A stretch of 64,000 nucleotides of DNA from Burkholderiales bacterium (GTDB taxonomy: Bacteria; Pseudomonadota; Gammaproteobacteria; Burkholderiales; Burkholderiaceae_C), in assembly GCA_947464185.1 (NCBI GenBank), contig CANHVY010000001.1, positions 124,001 through 188,000 of the forward strand, in the 5' to 3' direction. The notes beneath the pieces are model-generated. The model was not told the origin of the DNA. It saw only the letters and a program-made list of their open reading frames with translations, and did not search any database. The position numbers were made by a program, and so were the translations under genes. Numbering within the stretch: position 1 is the stretch's first letter; the number at the start of each line of letters is the position of its first letter. This document shows, piece after piece, positions 46,769-56,902 of this stretch.

Positions 46769-47650
46769 TCAGGCGTGCAGCCGGGGCGCTGCCGCAGCCT
46801 CGACTAACCTGGAGGGCAGGGCGTTGGGTATGCCCAAGGGCAGTGCCGGTGATGCCCCACCCGCCAGCCCGCCCTGGCGCAGCGCTCCCTTCCAGGTGCC
46901 CCGAGTGACGCGTTGGATCTCCTGCAGCAGCTTGGCGTCGACGATCTCGATGTCACGGTAGGTCACGACGATGCCGCCCACCTGTTGCAGCGCGGTCAAC
47001 GCCCGGCTGACGGTCTCGTGCGCCACGCCCAAGTGGCTGGCGATGTCACGCCGCGTCATGCGCAGGCGGATGCGGCGGTCGGAGTAGCCCAGCGCGTTCT
47101 GTCGCTTGGCGAAGTGCAGCAGGAAGCGGGCGACGCGCACTTCCGAACTTGCGGCGGACATCAGGTACTGCGTGTCGCTGCGGCGCAGCAGTTCTGCGCC
47201 CACGGCGCGCTGGATCAGACGCTCGATGGCGGGCATGCGGCGCGAGGCGCTCATCACGTCGACGAAAGGCAGTGCGGCCACGGTGGAGTCTTCCAGCGCC
47301 ACCGCACCGCTGGCATGTCGGCCCCGACTCATGCCGTCCAGCCCGATCATGTCCGCGTGCAGCGCAAAGCCCAACACCTGCTCGTAGCCCTCGGCGTCCA
47401 CCTGCACGCACTTGAAGCTGCCGGCGCACACGAAGTACAGGTACTCGAAGGGGTTGCCCTCGTGCACCAGGGCGGTGTCGGCGCGCACCCGCCGTGTGGC
47501 GTAGGGCATGCGGTCGGTCTGTTCGCTGACCTGGTCGCCCAGGCCGGCCCAGCGCAGCAGGTCCGAGGCCGTGCAGCGGGCCGTGCCGACGGCGGAGGTC
47601 TTCGCATTTGCGAGGTCAGAGGTGCTGGCGATTTGCGTGACGAGCGTCAT
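46769..47650 (-). CDS. CRP/FNR-family transcriptional regulator without the FNR cysteine cluster
   Basis: A 293-residue regulator with a cyclic-nucleotide-binding-like beta-roll (about 50-150: LVHEGNPFEYLYFVCAGSFK, GLDGMSRGRHASGAVALEDS) and a C-terminal winged helix (RLRMTRRDIASHLGVAHETV). The DNA-recognition helix contains HETVSRAL, close to the E-x-x-SR of FNR that reads TTGAT half-sites. FNR proteins carry an N-terminal cysteine cluster; this one has a single Cys before residue 30, so a 4Fe-4S oxygen sensor is unlikely. It ends close to the convergent phosphoribosyltransferase gene and may act at the box at 45789. Confidence 0.88.
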   Translation of the reverse strand: MTLVTQIASTSDLANAKTSAVGTARCTASDLLRWAGLGDQVSEQTDRMPYATRRVRADTALVHEGNPFEYLYFVCAGSFKCVQVDAEGYEQVLGFALHADMIGLDGMSRGRHASGAVALEDSTVAALPFVDVMSASRRMPAIERLIQRAVGAELLRRSDTQYLMSAASSEVRVARFLLHFAKRQNALGYSDRRIRLRMTRRDIASHLGVAHETVSRALTALQQVGGIVVTYRDIEIVDAKLLQEIQRVTRGTWKGALRQGGLAGGASPALPLGIPNALPSRLVEAAAAPRLHA

Positions 47651-48030
47651 GATTTTTCCCTGAGCAGATGCTGTTGTTGAACGAGCCGCCAGCTTCCCTC
47701 AAGTTGCGTCTGCGCGGTATCGGCGCGTGGACGAAGCTGGTTTCGGAGTCCGGGCGCCTGTCGGGCGCGCACGCTGACCCCGCTGTAGGAGAACTCCGAT
47801 GCCGCACGGGCACCATCAAGGCCGCGGGGGACCACGGGCAAGGCCGGGGAGCGGTGTTCGGCGTCAGCCGGCCTTTGACTTGGGTCATGAGCCGTATCGA
47901 AATGGACGCCAATATCGCCAACAGCTTCACGGCAGACGGTGCAAGAGCAGGCTTCGTGACAGCTTTGTGTCTGACAATGACAGAGGCGGCTGTGCGCTAC
48001 ACCGCCGCGAGCAGGGACAGGGAGAAAGTC
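47651..48030 (+). other. Divergent region between the CRP/FNR regulator and the response regulator
   Basis: 380 bp. The reading frame of the response regulator stays open throughout, with possible ATG starts at 47668, 47890 and 47977, so part may be coding, but the encoded residues show no domain. A TTGACT at 47875-47880 is a possible -35. A clear ribosome-binding site (GGGAG at 48020-48024) precedes the TTG at 48031. No FNR box is seen here. Confidence 0.4.
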
Positions 48031-48756
48031 TTGAGCAATCCGATCACCGGTGCATACACCGTGGTGCTGGCCGACGACCATCAAATGCTGCGCGAGGGCC
48101 TTCGCCGCTTGCTCGCTTCTGAATTCGACATCGAGGTGGTGGCCGAGGCCGGTACCGGCAACGAGGTGCTGGACGCCTTGCGTCGCCATCAGGCCGACGT
48201 GGTGGTGCTGGACTTGTCCATGCCCGGCATGCCGGGCATGGACCTGATCAAACGCATCCGTGGTGATTTCCCGTCCACCAAGGTGTTGGTGCTGACCATG
48301 CATACCTCGGACCAGTTCGCGGTGCGCGCCTTCCGCTCAGGCGCCAGCGGGTTTCTCACCAAGGACAGCGCGGCCGATCAGCTGGTGCATGCCATTCGCA
48401 AGATTGCCGCAGGCGGCGCCTACGTCCCGTCTGAACTGGCCGAACGCATGGCGGTGGGCCTCAAGGACCTGGACGACGCTCCGGCGCACCAGCAGCTGAG
48501 CAACCGCGAGTTCGAGGTCTACCGGCACATCATGGCGGGCAAGCGTCTGACCGACATCGCCGGCGAGCTGCACCTGTCCATCAAGACGGTCAGCACCCAC
48601 AAGTCTCACATCATGGAAAAGCTGGGTGTGGCGGGCACTGCGTCACTGGTGCGCTATGGCCTGCAGCACCATCTGTTCGAGGAACACGCCGCGCAGGCGG
48701 CTCTCTTGCTGGAGGAGGCGGCGGCTGCCGACATGCGCAGCCCGCTGTCCCCGTAA
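48031..48756 (+). CDS. NarL/FixJ-type response regulator
   Basis: About 241 residues from the TTG at 48031 (GGGAG 6 bases upstream); ATG 47977 would add 18 residues. The receiver domain starts TVVLADDHQMLREGLRRLLA, with the phospho-acceptor Asp in VVVLDLSMPG and Lys in GFLTKDSAADQL. The LuxR-type helix-turn-helix is LSNREFEVYRHIMAGKRLTD to HKSHIMEKLGV. No sensor kinase gene is adjacent, so it is an orphan here. NarL-type regulators beside FNR-family genes often control anaerobic or nitrate metabolism; the actual stimulus is unknown. Confidence 0.88.
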   Translation: MSNPITGAYTVVLADDHQMLREGLRRLLASEFDIEVVAEAGTGNEVLDALRRHQADVVVLDLSMPGMPGMDLIKRIRGDFPSTKVLVLTMHTSDQFAVRAFRSGASGFLTKDSAADQLVHAIRKIAAGGAYVPSELAERMAVGLKDLDDAPAHQQLSNREFEVYRHIMAGKRLTDIAGELHLSIKTVSTHKSHIMEKLGVAGTASLVRYGLQHHLFEEHAAQAALLLEEAAAADMRSPLSP

Positions 48757-48780
48757 CCAGTCTTTCAGCTTCCCGCCTCG

Positions 48781-49281
48781 TCAGCTCCGCTGTGCGGGAG
48801 CGCCCGCAGGCGTGGCCGGCACCACGGCCGGCGCACGCGTGACGCGGACCTTGCCGCCGGTGGTGACGATGATCACCGGGTCGCCCGCACGCAGTTCTTC
48901 CGTGCCCTTGGCCTGCACGATGGCGCGGCGTTCGCCGTTGCGCAACTGCACCATCACCTCCACCGCTTCCTCCTTGGTGGAGGCGCGTTCGATGGCGTTG
49001 CCCACCACCGCGCCGGCCACCGCCCCCAGCACGCTGCCCACGGTGCTGTCTCGCCGGCCGCTGCCGACGGAGCCTCCGGCGATGGCCCCCACCACGCCGC
49101 CGGCCGCGCCGCCCACGCCGCTTTGCTGGCCCTCCACTGTCACCGGCCGCACGGACAGCACCACGGCATCGGTCACGGTGGACATGCGGTTGGCATCTTC
49201 CCGGCGCACCACATCGGGGCTGGTGGTGGTGCAGGCGGCCAGAGTGGCGGCCAGGGCCAGGGCGGCGAGACGGGCATTCAT
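48781..49281 (-). CDS. Glycine-zipper outer-membrane lipoprotein (SlyB-like)
   Basis: A 166-residue lipoprotein: signal peptide with LAAC (C17), then a Gly-zipper membrane-like segment (GVGGAAGGVVGAIAGGSVG, and GSVLGAVAGAVVGNAIERA) and a C-terminal beta domain (EVMVQLRNGERRAIVQAKGT). This matches the SlyB/Pcp type of outer-membrane lipoproteins that stabilise the envelope. ATG 49281 gives the expected signal sequence. It converges with the response-regulator gene, 24 bp away. Confidence 0.87.
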   Translation of the reverse strand: MNARLAALALAATLAACTTTSPDVVRREDANRMSTVTDAVVLSVRPVTVEGQQSGVGGAAGGVVGAIAGGSVGSGRRDSTVGSVLGAVAGAVVGNAIERASTKEEAVEVMVQLRNGERRAIVQAKGTEELRAGDPVIIVTTGGKVRVTRAPAVVPATPAGAPAQRS

Positions 49282-49440
49282 CGTGGTGGCTCCTCGGTCA
49301 AGGGTGATGCAAGGTGGGGCCTGCGCCCCGAGGGCGCGATGATGCCCGCTGAATGTGAAGAAGCCTTTCTGTCGGCTGCGGTGGCGGTTGCGGCGGCGGC
49401 GCATGGGCCGCCGGGCCCGGGCCGGTGCAGACCATGCGTT

Positions 49441-49998
49441 TCAGCTGTGCAGGCGCGAATGCCGGGGCACGCTGGCCAGCAGGAACTCCATCTGGTCATT
49501 CAAGATGCGACGGCCGCGCAGGATCATGTCCTCGTGCAGGCTGGGCACATAGGGCAGGTAGTGAAGGCTCATGCGCGCCTCTTCAGGCAGGCGGTTGGCC
49601 TTGTGGCCGTTGCAACTGCGGCAGGCGGTGATGCAGTTCATCCAGGTGTCGTGGCCGCCGCGTGAGACAGGCACGATGTGCTCGCGCGTGAGTTCCTCGA
49701 ACCGGAAGGCGCGCCCGCAGTAGGCGCACAGGTGGCGGTCGCGGGTGAACAGCTTGGGGTTGCTCAGTGCCGGCTCGGTGCGCCAAGCCCTGGTGGGTAC
49801 GGCGCCCTTGACGGCGACGATGGGGTGGACTTCGATGCGCGATTGCTGACCCGTGGCGCGCTGGATGCCGCCGCGCAGCACCTGCACCGCCTCACCCAGC
49901 GTCCAGCCCACCGTGTTGCTGGCGTAAAGCGTGGCGGCCTCCTGGGCCGAAATCCAGGCCTGGGGCCTGCCGGAAACGTCGAGCTGAAGTACTTCCAT
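49441..49998 (-). CDS. HNH endonuclease-domain protein
   Basis: A 185-residue protein whose C-terminal half is an HNH nuclease: CAYCGRAFRFEELTREHIVP, GGHDTWMNCITACRSCNGHK, giving the zinc CxxC pairs and the His-Asn-His residues. The N-terminal 80 residues (MEVLQLDVSGRPQAWISAQE) form a separate beta-alpha domain. Such stand-alone HNH proteins are common single genes in Burkholderiales chromosomes. No restriction-modification genes are near, and its DNA target is unknown. ATG 49998 is the first start after an open but unlikely upstream frame. Confidence 0.87.
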   Translation of the reverse strand: MEVLQLDVSGRPQAWISAQEAATLYASNTVGWTLGEAVQVLRGGIQRATGQQSRIEVHPIVAVKGAVPTRAWRTEPALSNPKLFTRDRHLCAYCGRAFRFEELTREHIVPVSRGGHDTWMNCITACRSCNGHKANRLPEEARMSLHYLPYVPSLHEDMILRGRRILNDQMEFLLASVPRHSRLHS

Positions 49999-50085
49999 GC
50001 CGATCCGTCCTCGGACACGGAGGATACCAATGTTCCGTGTCACCACCGTTCGATGGGGCGTTCTCCTGCCCAAGGCCCGAAAGTC

Positions 50086-50119
50086 CCTGAAGCCCCAAAG
50101 CTCCTGAAGCCCCTAAAGC
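50086..50119 (+). repeat. Two tandem 17-bp near-repeats
   Basis: CCTGAAGCCCCAAAGCT (50086-50102) and CCTGAAGCCCCTAAAGC (50103-50119) are adjacent, near-identical 17-mers in the non-coding region upstream of the TetR gene. The function is unknown. They are too few and too short for a CRISPR or minisatellite. Confidence 0.5.
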
Positions 50120-50167
50120 CCCTTCAATCTGCTGCCCTCGGGGGTGGACAAAGCGCAGCGGGAATGC

Positions 50168-50191
50168 AAAATAGCACGATCGTTCGATTTT
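50168..50191. promoter_or_regulatory. 24-bp imperfect palindrome, probable TetR operator
   Basis: AAAATAGCACGATCGTTCGATTTT: 20 of 24 positions are symmetric about the central ACGATCGT. It is AT-rich at both ends, unlike the surroundings, and lies 84 bp upstream of the TetR start. Palindromes of this form with a CGATCG core are expected for FadR/PsrA-like TetR repressors of fatty-acid genes. Confidence 0.65.
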
Positions 50192-50274
50192 TCGATCTCG
50201 CACCTGACGGCATTCGTCTGGAGGACCGCGATCGCTCACCTGCCTTCCGCAAAGATAAACCACGCTACCCGAAG

Positions 50275-50889
50275 ATGGAAACCCTGGCCCCCGCCGAACA
50301 GCGACAAGCGCCCAACAAGGGCCGACAAACGCGTGCCGCCATCCTGGACGCCGCCCTCGGCCTGGCATCGCACATGGGGCTGGAGGGCCTGTCCATCGGC
50401 GCGCTGGCGGAGTTGATGGGCATGAGCAAGTCCGGCGTGTTCGCGCATTTCGGCTCGCGTGAGGAACTGCAGATCTCGGTGGTGCGCGAGTACCACGCCC
50501 GGTTCGAGGCCGAGGTTTTCCAACCCTGCATGAAGGAGCCGCGCGGCCTGCCGCGCCTGCGCGCTCTGTTCGAGTGTTGGGTGCGCCGCGTGTCGGTGGA
50601 GATCGATTCCGGCTGCATCTACATCAGCGGCGCAGTGGAGTTCGACGACCGCCCCGGACCCGTGAGAGACGCCCTGGTCGAAATGGTGCGGGCCTGGCAC
50701 CAGGCCCTGGGCCGGGCCATCGCCATGGCGGTGGAAGAGGGGCATCTGCCCCCCAGCGCCGACCCGCAGCAGATGTTGTTCGAGATCCACGGCCTGATCC
50801 TGGCGCTGCACCACGATGCACGCTTCCTCCGTACCCCCGGCGCTGCGGCGCGCGCGCGCGCCGGCTTCGAGCGCATCCTGACCCGTTGA
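50275..50889 (+). CDS. TetR/AcrR-family repressor of the beta-oxidation operon
   Basis: A 204-residue regulator. The N-terminal DNA-binding domain is RQTRAAILDAALGLASHMGL with LSIGALAELMGMSKSGVFAH and the end FGSREELQISVVREY. The C-terminal helical domain (about 70-200), likely the acyl-CoA pocket, includes CWVRRVSVEIDSGCIYISGA. ATG 50275 is chosen because the upstream frame contains the palindromic operator. It is the first gene of the operon with acyl-CoA dehydrogenase 16 bp downstream (AAGGAG before its ATG), a typical autoregulated fatty-acid repressor position. Confidence 0.9.
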   Translation: METLAPAEQRQAPNKGRQTRAAILDAALGLASHMGLEGLSIGALAELMGMSKSGVFAHFGSREELQISVVREYHARFEAEVFQPCMKEPRGLPRLRALFECWVRRVSVEIDSGCIYISGAVEFDDRPGPVRDALVEMVRAWHQALGRAIAMAVEEGHLPPSADPQQMLFEIHGLILALHHDARFLRTPGAAARARAGFERILTR

Positions 50890-50905
50890 CTTCAAGGAGA
50901 ACCCC

Positions 50906-52696
<1,791 letters not shown>

Positions 52697-52746
52697 TCTC
52701 GCAGACGGAACGTGCTGACAACGCCACTCTCAAGAAAGGCATTCCC

Positions 52747-53193
52747 ATGAAGATGACATCTGCCGCCTTGCTGGCGGTCACGGCCCTGGCCTGGTCCGTG
52801 GGCGCCCTGGCCCAGGCCACGCCCGTGGGCCTGTGGAAGACCATCGACGACGAAACCAAGCAGGAGAAGTCGCTGGTGCGCCTTGCCGAAGCCGGCGGCG
52901 TGCTGACCGGGCGCATTGAGAAGATCACCGACCCGACCAAGCAGGATGCCAAGTGCGAGAAGTGCGAGGGTGCCAGGAAGGACCAACGCGTGGTCGGCAT
53001 GACCATCCTGGAAGGCGTGAAGCGGCACGGCGGCGCCGACCACTGGGAAGGCGGCACCATCCTCGACCCCAACAACGGCAAGGTCTACAAGGTGCGCCTG
53101 ACGCCCAGGGACGGTGGCAAGTCGCTGGACGTGCGTGGCTACATCGGTGCGCCCATGCTGGGGCGTACGCAAACCTGGGTGAGGGTGGAGTGA
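52747..53193 (+). CDS. Secreted DUF2147 protein
   Basis: A 148-residue protein with a clear signal peptide (MKMTSAALLAVTALAWSVGA then LAQA). It is followed by a lipocalin-like beta domain: PVGLWKTIDDETKQEKSLVR, GVLTGRIEKI and LRGYIG-like DVRGYIGAPMLGRTQTWVRV. A Cys pair (KCEKCEG) is near residue 77. The DUF2147 family has no established role. It sits inside the fatty-acid operon, 50 bp after the dehydrogenase and 1 bp before the next gene, a pattern seen in related genomes. Confidence 0.88.
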   Translation: MKMTSAALLAVTALAWSVGALAQATPVGLWKTIDDETKQEKSLVRLAEAGGVLTGRIEKITDPTKQDAKCEKCEGARKDQRVVGMTILEGVKRHGGADHWEGGTILDPNNGKVYKVRLTPRDGGKSLDVRGYIGAPMLGRTQTWVRVE

Positions 53194-53194
53194 C

Positions 53195-55669
53195 ATGAAT
53201 ACGAAGTTCCAAGTCCGCAAAGTCGCCGTCCTCGGCGCCGGGGTGATGGGGGCGCAGATCGCGGCCCATCTGGTCAATGTCAACGTGCCGGTGGTGCTGT
53301 TCGACCTCCCGGCAAGAGAAGGAGCGAAGAACGGCATCGTCACCCGGGCCATCGACAACCTGAAGAAGATCAAGCCCGCGCCGCTGGGCCTGCCGGAGTT
53401 GGCCTCGCGCATCGTCGCAGCCAACTACGAGGAGCATCTGGCGCTGCTGACCGAATGCGACCTGGTGATCGAGGCCATCGCCGAGCGCATGGACTGGAAG
53501 CTGGATCTGTACAACCGGATCGCCCCCGCCCTCGCCCCGCATGCGGTGGTGGCCAGCAATACCTCGGGCCTGTCCATCACCACGCTCTCCGAGGCTTTGC
53601 CCGAGGCCGTGCGTTCCCGCTTCTGCGGCATCCACTTCTTCAACCCGCCGCGCTACATGCAGCTGGTGGAGCTCATCGCCACGCCGTCCACGGACGCGGG
53701 CGTGATGGACAACCTGGAGACCTTCGTCACCTCGGCCCTGGGCAAGAGCGTGGTGCGGGCCAAGGACACGCCCAACTTCATCGCCAACCGCGTGGGCATC
53801 GCCGGCATGCTGGCCACGATGAAGGAGGCGCAGAACTTCGGTCTGTCGTTCGACGTCGTCGATGACCTGACGGGCAAGAAGCTCGGCCGCGCGTCTTCCG
53901 GCACCTTCCGCACTGCCGATGTCGTGGGCCTGGACACCATGGCCCACGTCATCCGCACCATGCAGGACAACCTGGGCGCAGGCAAGGCGGCGGATGACCC
54001 CTTCGAGGCCCTTTACGAGACGCCCGCTGTGCTGGCCGGCCTGCTGGCCCAGGGCGCGCTGGGCCAGAAAACGGGGGCGGGCTTCTACAAGAAGGTGGGC
54101 AAGGACATCCAGCGGCTGGATGCGGCCACCGGCGCCTACGTGAGCGCGGGCGGCAAGGCCGACCCCATCGTCGAGCGCATGCTCAAGAAGCCGCCGGCCG
54201 AGCGCCTGAAGCTGCTGCGCGAGAGTTCCAACCCCCAGGCGCAGTTCCTCTGGGCCATCCTGCGTGATGGCTTCCACTACGCTGCGGTGCATCTGGCGTC
54301 CATCGCCGACACGGCGCGCGATGTGGACTTCGCGATGCGCTGGGGCTTCGGCGTGAAGCAGGGCCCGTTCGAGCTGTGGCAGCAGGCCGGCTGGAAGCAG
54401 GTGGCGCAGTGGGTGCAGGAAGACATCGACGCCGGCAAGGCCCTGTGCAACGCGCCGCTGCCCGAATGGGTGTGGGCGGTGGAGGGGGTGCATGGCCCCG
54501 AGGGTTCCTTCAGCCCGGCGCAGTCGAAGATCCGGCTGCACAAGATCGAGCAGTCCCTCGGCCCGGTGAAGTTCTCGCTGGATGCCAACCTCAGCAGCCT
54601 GGAGCATCTGCCGCTGAGCCCCCTGGCCGTGCATGAACGCCAGCCCTTCCGCGAGAACGTGGTGGGTTCTGGCGCGGCCGACCCCTTGCAGTCCGGCACG
54701 GAGCTCTATCGCAACGACGAGATCCGCGTGTGGACGCCTGACGGCGATATCGTCGTGGCCACCATCACGGCCAAGCTGCACCTCATCAGCCCGGCCGTGA
54801 CTGAAGGCCTGCTGAAGGCGGTGGAGATCGCCGAAGGCGCCTACCGCGGCGTGGTGATCTGGTCGCCTGACGATGTGTTCTCGGCGGGCGCCAATCTCGA
54901 GTCCTTGATGCCGGTGTTCATGAAGCTGGGCTCCAAGGGCATCGCGCCGGAGGAGAAGAAGCTGCAGGACGCGATGCTGCGCATCCGCTACGCCCAGGTG
55001 CCGGTGGTGGCCGCCGTGCGCGGCCTGGCGCTGGGCGGTGGCTGCGAACTGGCGGTGCATTGCGCGCGCCGCGTGGCCGGCATGGAGGCCTACATGGGCC
55101 TGGTGGAAGTGGGCGTGGGCCTCGTGCCTGGCGGTGGAGGTTTGGCCTACATCGCCCGCCGCGCCGCGGAGATGGCTGCGGCCGGCAACGCGAATGCCGA
55201 TATCTTGAAGTTCCTCTCCGACGGCTTCACCAACGCAGCCATGGCCAAGGTGGGCATCAGCGCGCTGGATTCACGCAAGCTCGGCTACCTGCTGGACAGT
55301 GACGTGATCGTGCCCCACAAGGACGAGTTGCTGTACGTGGCGCTGGTGCAGGCCAAGGCCCTGGCCGAGAGCGGCTGGCGTCCGCCGGCGCGTGTGCCCT
55401 TCCCCGTGGCGGGACGCAACGCCAAGGCCACCATCCAGGGGCAGTTGGCCAACATGCGCGACGGCGGCTTCATCAGCGCGCACGACTTCCATCTGGCCTC
55501 CTGCATCGCCGACGTGGTGTGCGGTGGTGACGTGGATGCCGGGTCGCTCGTGACCGAGGAGTACCTCATGGCCCTGGAGCGCCAGCATTTCTGCGCGCTG
55601 CTGGACCACCCCAAGACCCAGGAACGCATCATGGGCATGCTGTCCACCGGCAAGCCGGTGCGCAACTGA
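53195..55669 (+). CDS. 3-hydroxyacyl-CoA dehydrogenase / enoyl-CoA hydratase fusion (FadN-like)
   Basis: An 824-residue bifunctional beta-oxidation enzyme. The NAD-binding 3-hydroxyacyl-CoA dehydrogenase part comes first (VAVLGAGVMGAQIAAHLVNV, SNTSGLSITTLSEALP, FCGIHFFNPPRYMQLVELI with the catalytic His). The enoyl-CoA hydratase/isomerase-like part is at the C-terminus (GVVIWSPDDVFSAGANLESL, VAAVRGLALGGGCELAVHC, GLVEVGVGLVPGGGGLAYIA). This order is opposite to FadB and matches FadN-like proteins. Spacing to the thiolase is 20 bp. Confidence 0.93.
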   Translation: MNTKFQVRKVAVLGAGVMGAQIAAHLVNVNVPVVLFDLPAREGAKNGIVTRAIDNLKKIKPAPLGLPELASRIVAANYEEHLALLTECDLVIEAIAERMDWKLDLYNRIAPALAPHAVVASNTSGLSITTLSEALPEAVRSRFCGIHFFNPPRYMQLVELIATPSTDAGVMDNLETFVTSALGKSVVRAKDTPNFIANRVGIAGMLATMKEAQNFGLSFDVVDDLTGKKLGRASSGTFRTADVVGLDTMAHVIRTMQDNLGAGKAADDPFEALYETPAVLAGLLAQGALGQKTGAGFYKKVGKDIQRLDAATGAYVSAGGKADPIVERMLKKPPAERLKLLRESSNPQAQFLWAILRDGFHYAAVHLASIADTARDVDFAMRWGFGVKQGPFELWQQAGWKQVAQWVQEDIDAGKALCNAPLPEWVWAVEGVHGPEGSFSPAQSKIRLHKIEQSLGPVKFSLDANLSSLEHLPLSPLAVHERQPFRENVVGSGAADPLQSGTELYRNDEIRVWTPDGDIVVATITAKLHLISPAVTEGLLKAVEIAEGAYRGVVIWSPDDVFSAGANLESLMPVFMKLGSKGIAPEEKKLQDAMLRIRYAQVPVVAAVRGLALGGGCELAVHCARRVAGMEAYMGLVEVGVGLVPGGGGLAYIARRAAEMAAAGNANADILKFLSDGFTNAAMAKVGISALDSRKLGYLLDSDVIVPHKDELLYVALVQAKALAESGWRPPARVPFPVAGRNAKATIQGQLANMRDGGFISAHDFHLASCIADVVCGGDVDAGSLVTEEYLMALERQHFCALLDHPKTQERIMGMLSTGKPVRN

Positions 55670-55689
55670 ACCCGCGGGAGACCGATCAC

Positions 55690-56889
55690 ATGAGCAAGCA
55701 AGTGCAAGACGCCTACATCGTCGCCGCCACCCGCACCCCCATCGGCAAGTCCGGCCGGGGCTACTTCCGCAACACCCGCCCGGATGACCTGCTGGTGGCC
55801 GCCGTGCGCAGCGCACTGGCCCAGGTGCCCACGCTGGACCCCAAGGCCATCGAGGACGCCATCGTGGGCTGCAGCTTTCCCGAGGGCGAGCAGGGCATGA
55901 ACATGGCGCGCGTGGCCATGGTGCTGGCCGGCCTGCCGCACAGCGTGGGCGGTGTCACCATCAACCGCTTCTGCGCCTCGGGCCTGACGGCGGTGCAGAT
56001 GGCGGCCGATCGCATCCGCGTGGGCGAGGCCGACGTCATGATCGCCGGCGGCGCCGAGAGCATGAGCCTGGTGCCGATGACGGGCAACAAGCCTTCGTTC
56101 AACCCCGAGGTCTTCGCCAAGGACGAGAACGTGGGCATCGCCTACGGCATGGGCCTGACGGCCGAGAAGGTGGCCACGCAGTGGAAGGTCACGCGCGAGC
56201 GGCAGGACGCCTTCGCCCTGGCCTCGCACCAGAAGGCGCTGGCGGCGATTGCCGCGGGCGAGTTCACCGCCGAGATGACGCCCGTGGACGTGGTGGATCG
56301 CTTCCCCGACCTGGCTGCCGGCCAGCCGGGCATGAAGACCCGCACCGTGAGCGTCGACGAAGGTCCCCGTGCCGACACCTCGCTGGAAGGCCTGGGCAAG
56401 CTCAAGCCCGTGTTCGCCGCCAAGGGTTCGGTGACGGCAGGCAACAGCAGCCAGACCAGCGACGGCGCGGGTGCGTTGATCCTGGCCAGCGAGCGCGCGG
56501 TCAAGACCTTCGGCCTGACGCCGCTGGCGCGTTTCGTCAGTTTCTCGGTGCGTGGTGTGGCGCCCGAGATCATGGGCATCGGCCCGATCGAGGCGATCCC
56601 TGCGGCCCTGAAGGCTGGTGGCCTGAAGCTGGACGACATCGGCTGGATCGAGCTGAACGAGGCATTCGCCGCCCAGGCCCTGGCCGTGATGGACACCGTG
56701 GGGCTGGACCCGGCCCGCGTCAACCCGCTGGGCGGCGCCATCGCGCTGGGCCACCCGCTGGGCGCCACCGGGGCCATCCGCTCTGCCACCGTGATCCACG
56801 CGCTGCACCGCCGCCAGCTGAAGTACGGCATGGTGACCATGTGCGTGGGCATGGGCCAGGGCGCGGCCGGCATCTTCGAGCGCGTCTGA
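55690..56889 (+). CDS. fadA: Acetyl-CoA C-acyltransferase (thiolase)
   Basis: A 399-residue degradative thiolase completing beta-oxidation. Nucleophilic C95 in INRFCASGLTAVQMAAD, the catalytic His in GGAIALGHPLGATGAIR and the second Cys in TMCVGMGQGAAGIF. The last motif reads CVGMGQGAA where many thiolases have CxGGGQG, a variant that is still plausible. Start follows a CCGCGGGAGACC spacer with GGGAG. With the upstream fusion protein it should form the FadAB-type complex. Confidence 0.93.
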   Translation: MSKQVQDAYIVAATRTPIGKSGRGYFRNTRPDDLLVAAVRSALAQVPTLDPKAIEDAIVGCSFPEGEQGMNMARVAMVLAGLPHSVGGVTINRFCASGLTAVQMAADRIRVGEADVMIAGGAESMSLVPMTGNKPSFNPEVFAKDENVGIAYGMGLTAEKVATQWKVTRERQDAFALASHQKALAAIAAGEFTAEMTPVDVVDRFPDLAAGQPGMKTRTVSVDEGPRADTSLEGLGKLKPVFAAKGSVTAGNSSQTSDGAGALILASERAVKTFGLTPLARFVSFSVRGVAPEIMGIGPIEAIPAALKAGGLKLDDIGWIELNEAFAAQALAVMDTVGLDPARVNPLGGAIALGHPLGATGAIRSATVIHALHRRQLKYGMVTMCVGMGQGAAGIFERV

Positions 56890-56902
56890 AGGAGCCGCTG
56901 CG

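Noticed and set aside
50081..50140. Possible CRISPR or minisatellite made of ctgaagcccc units
   Set aside because: Only two 17-bp copies without spacers of constant length; listed just as a short repeat.
52925..55060. Minus-strand open frame of about 710 codons opposite the FadN-like gene
   Set aside because: Antisense shadow; no recognisable motifs, while the plus-strand protein has complete motifs.
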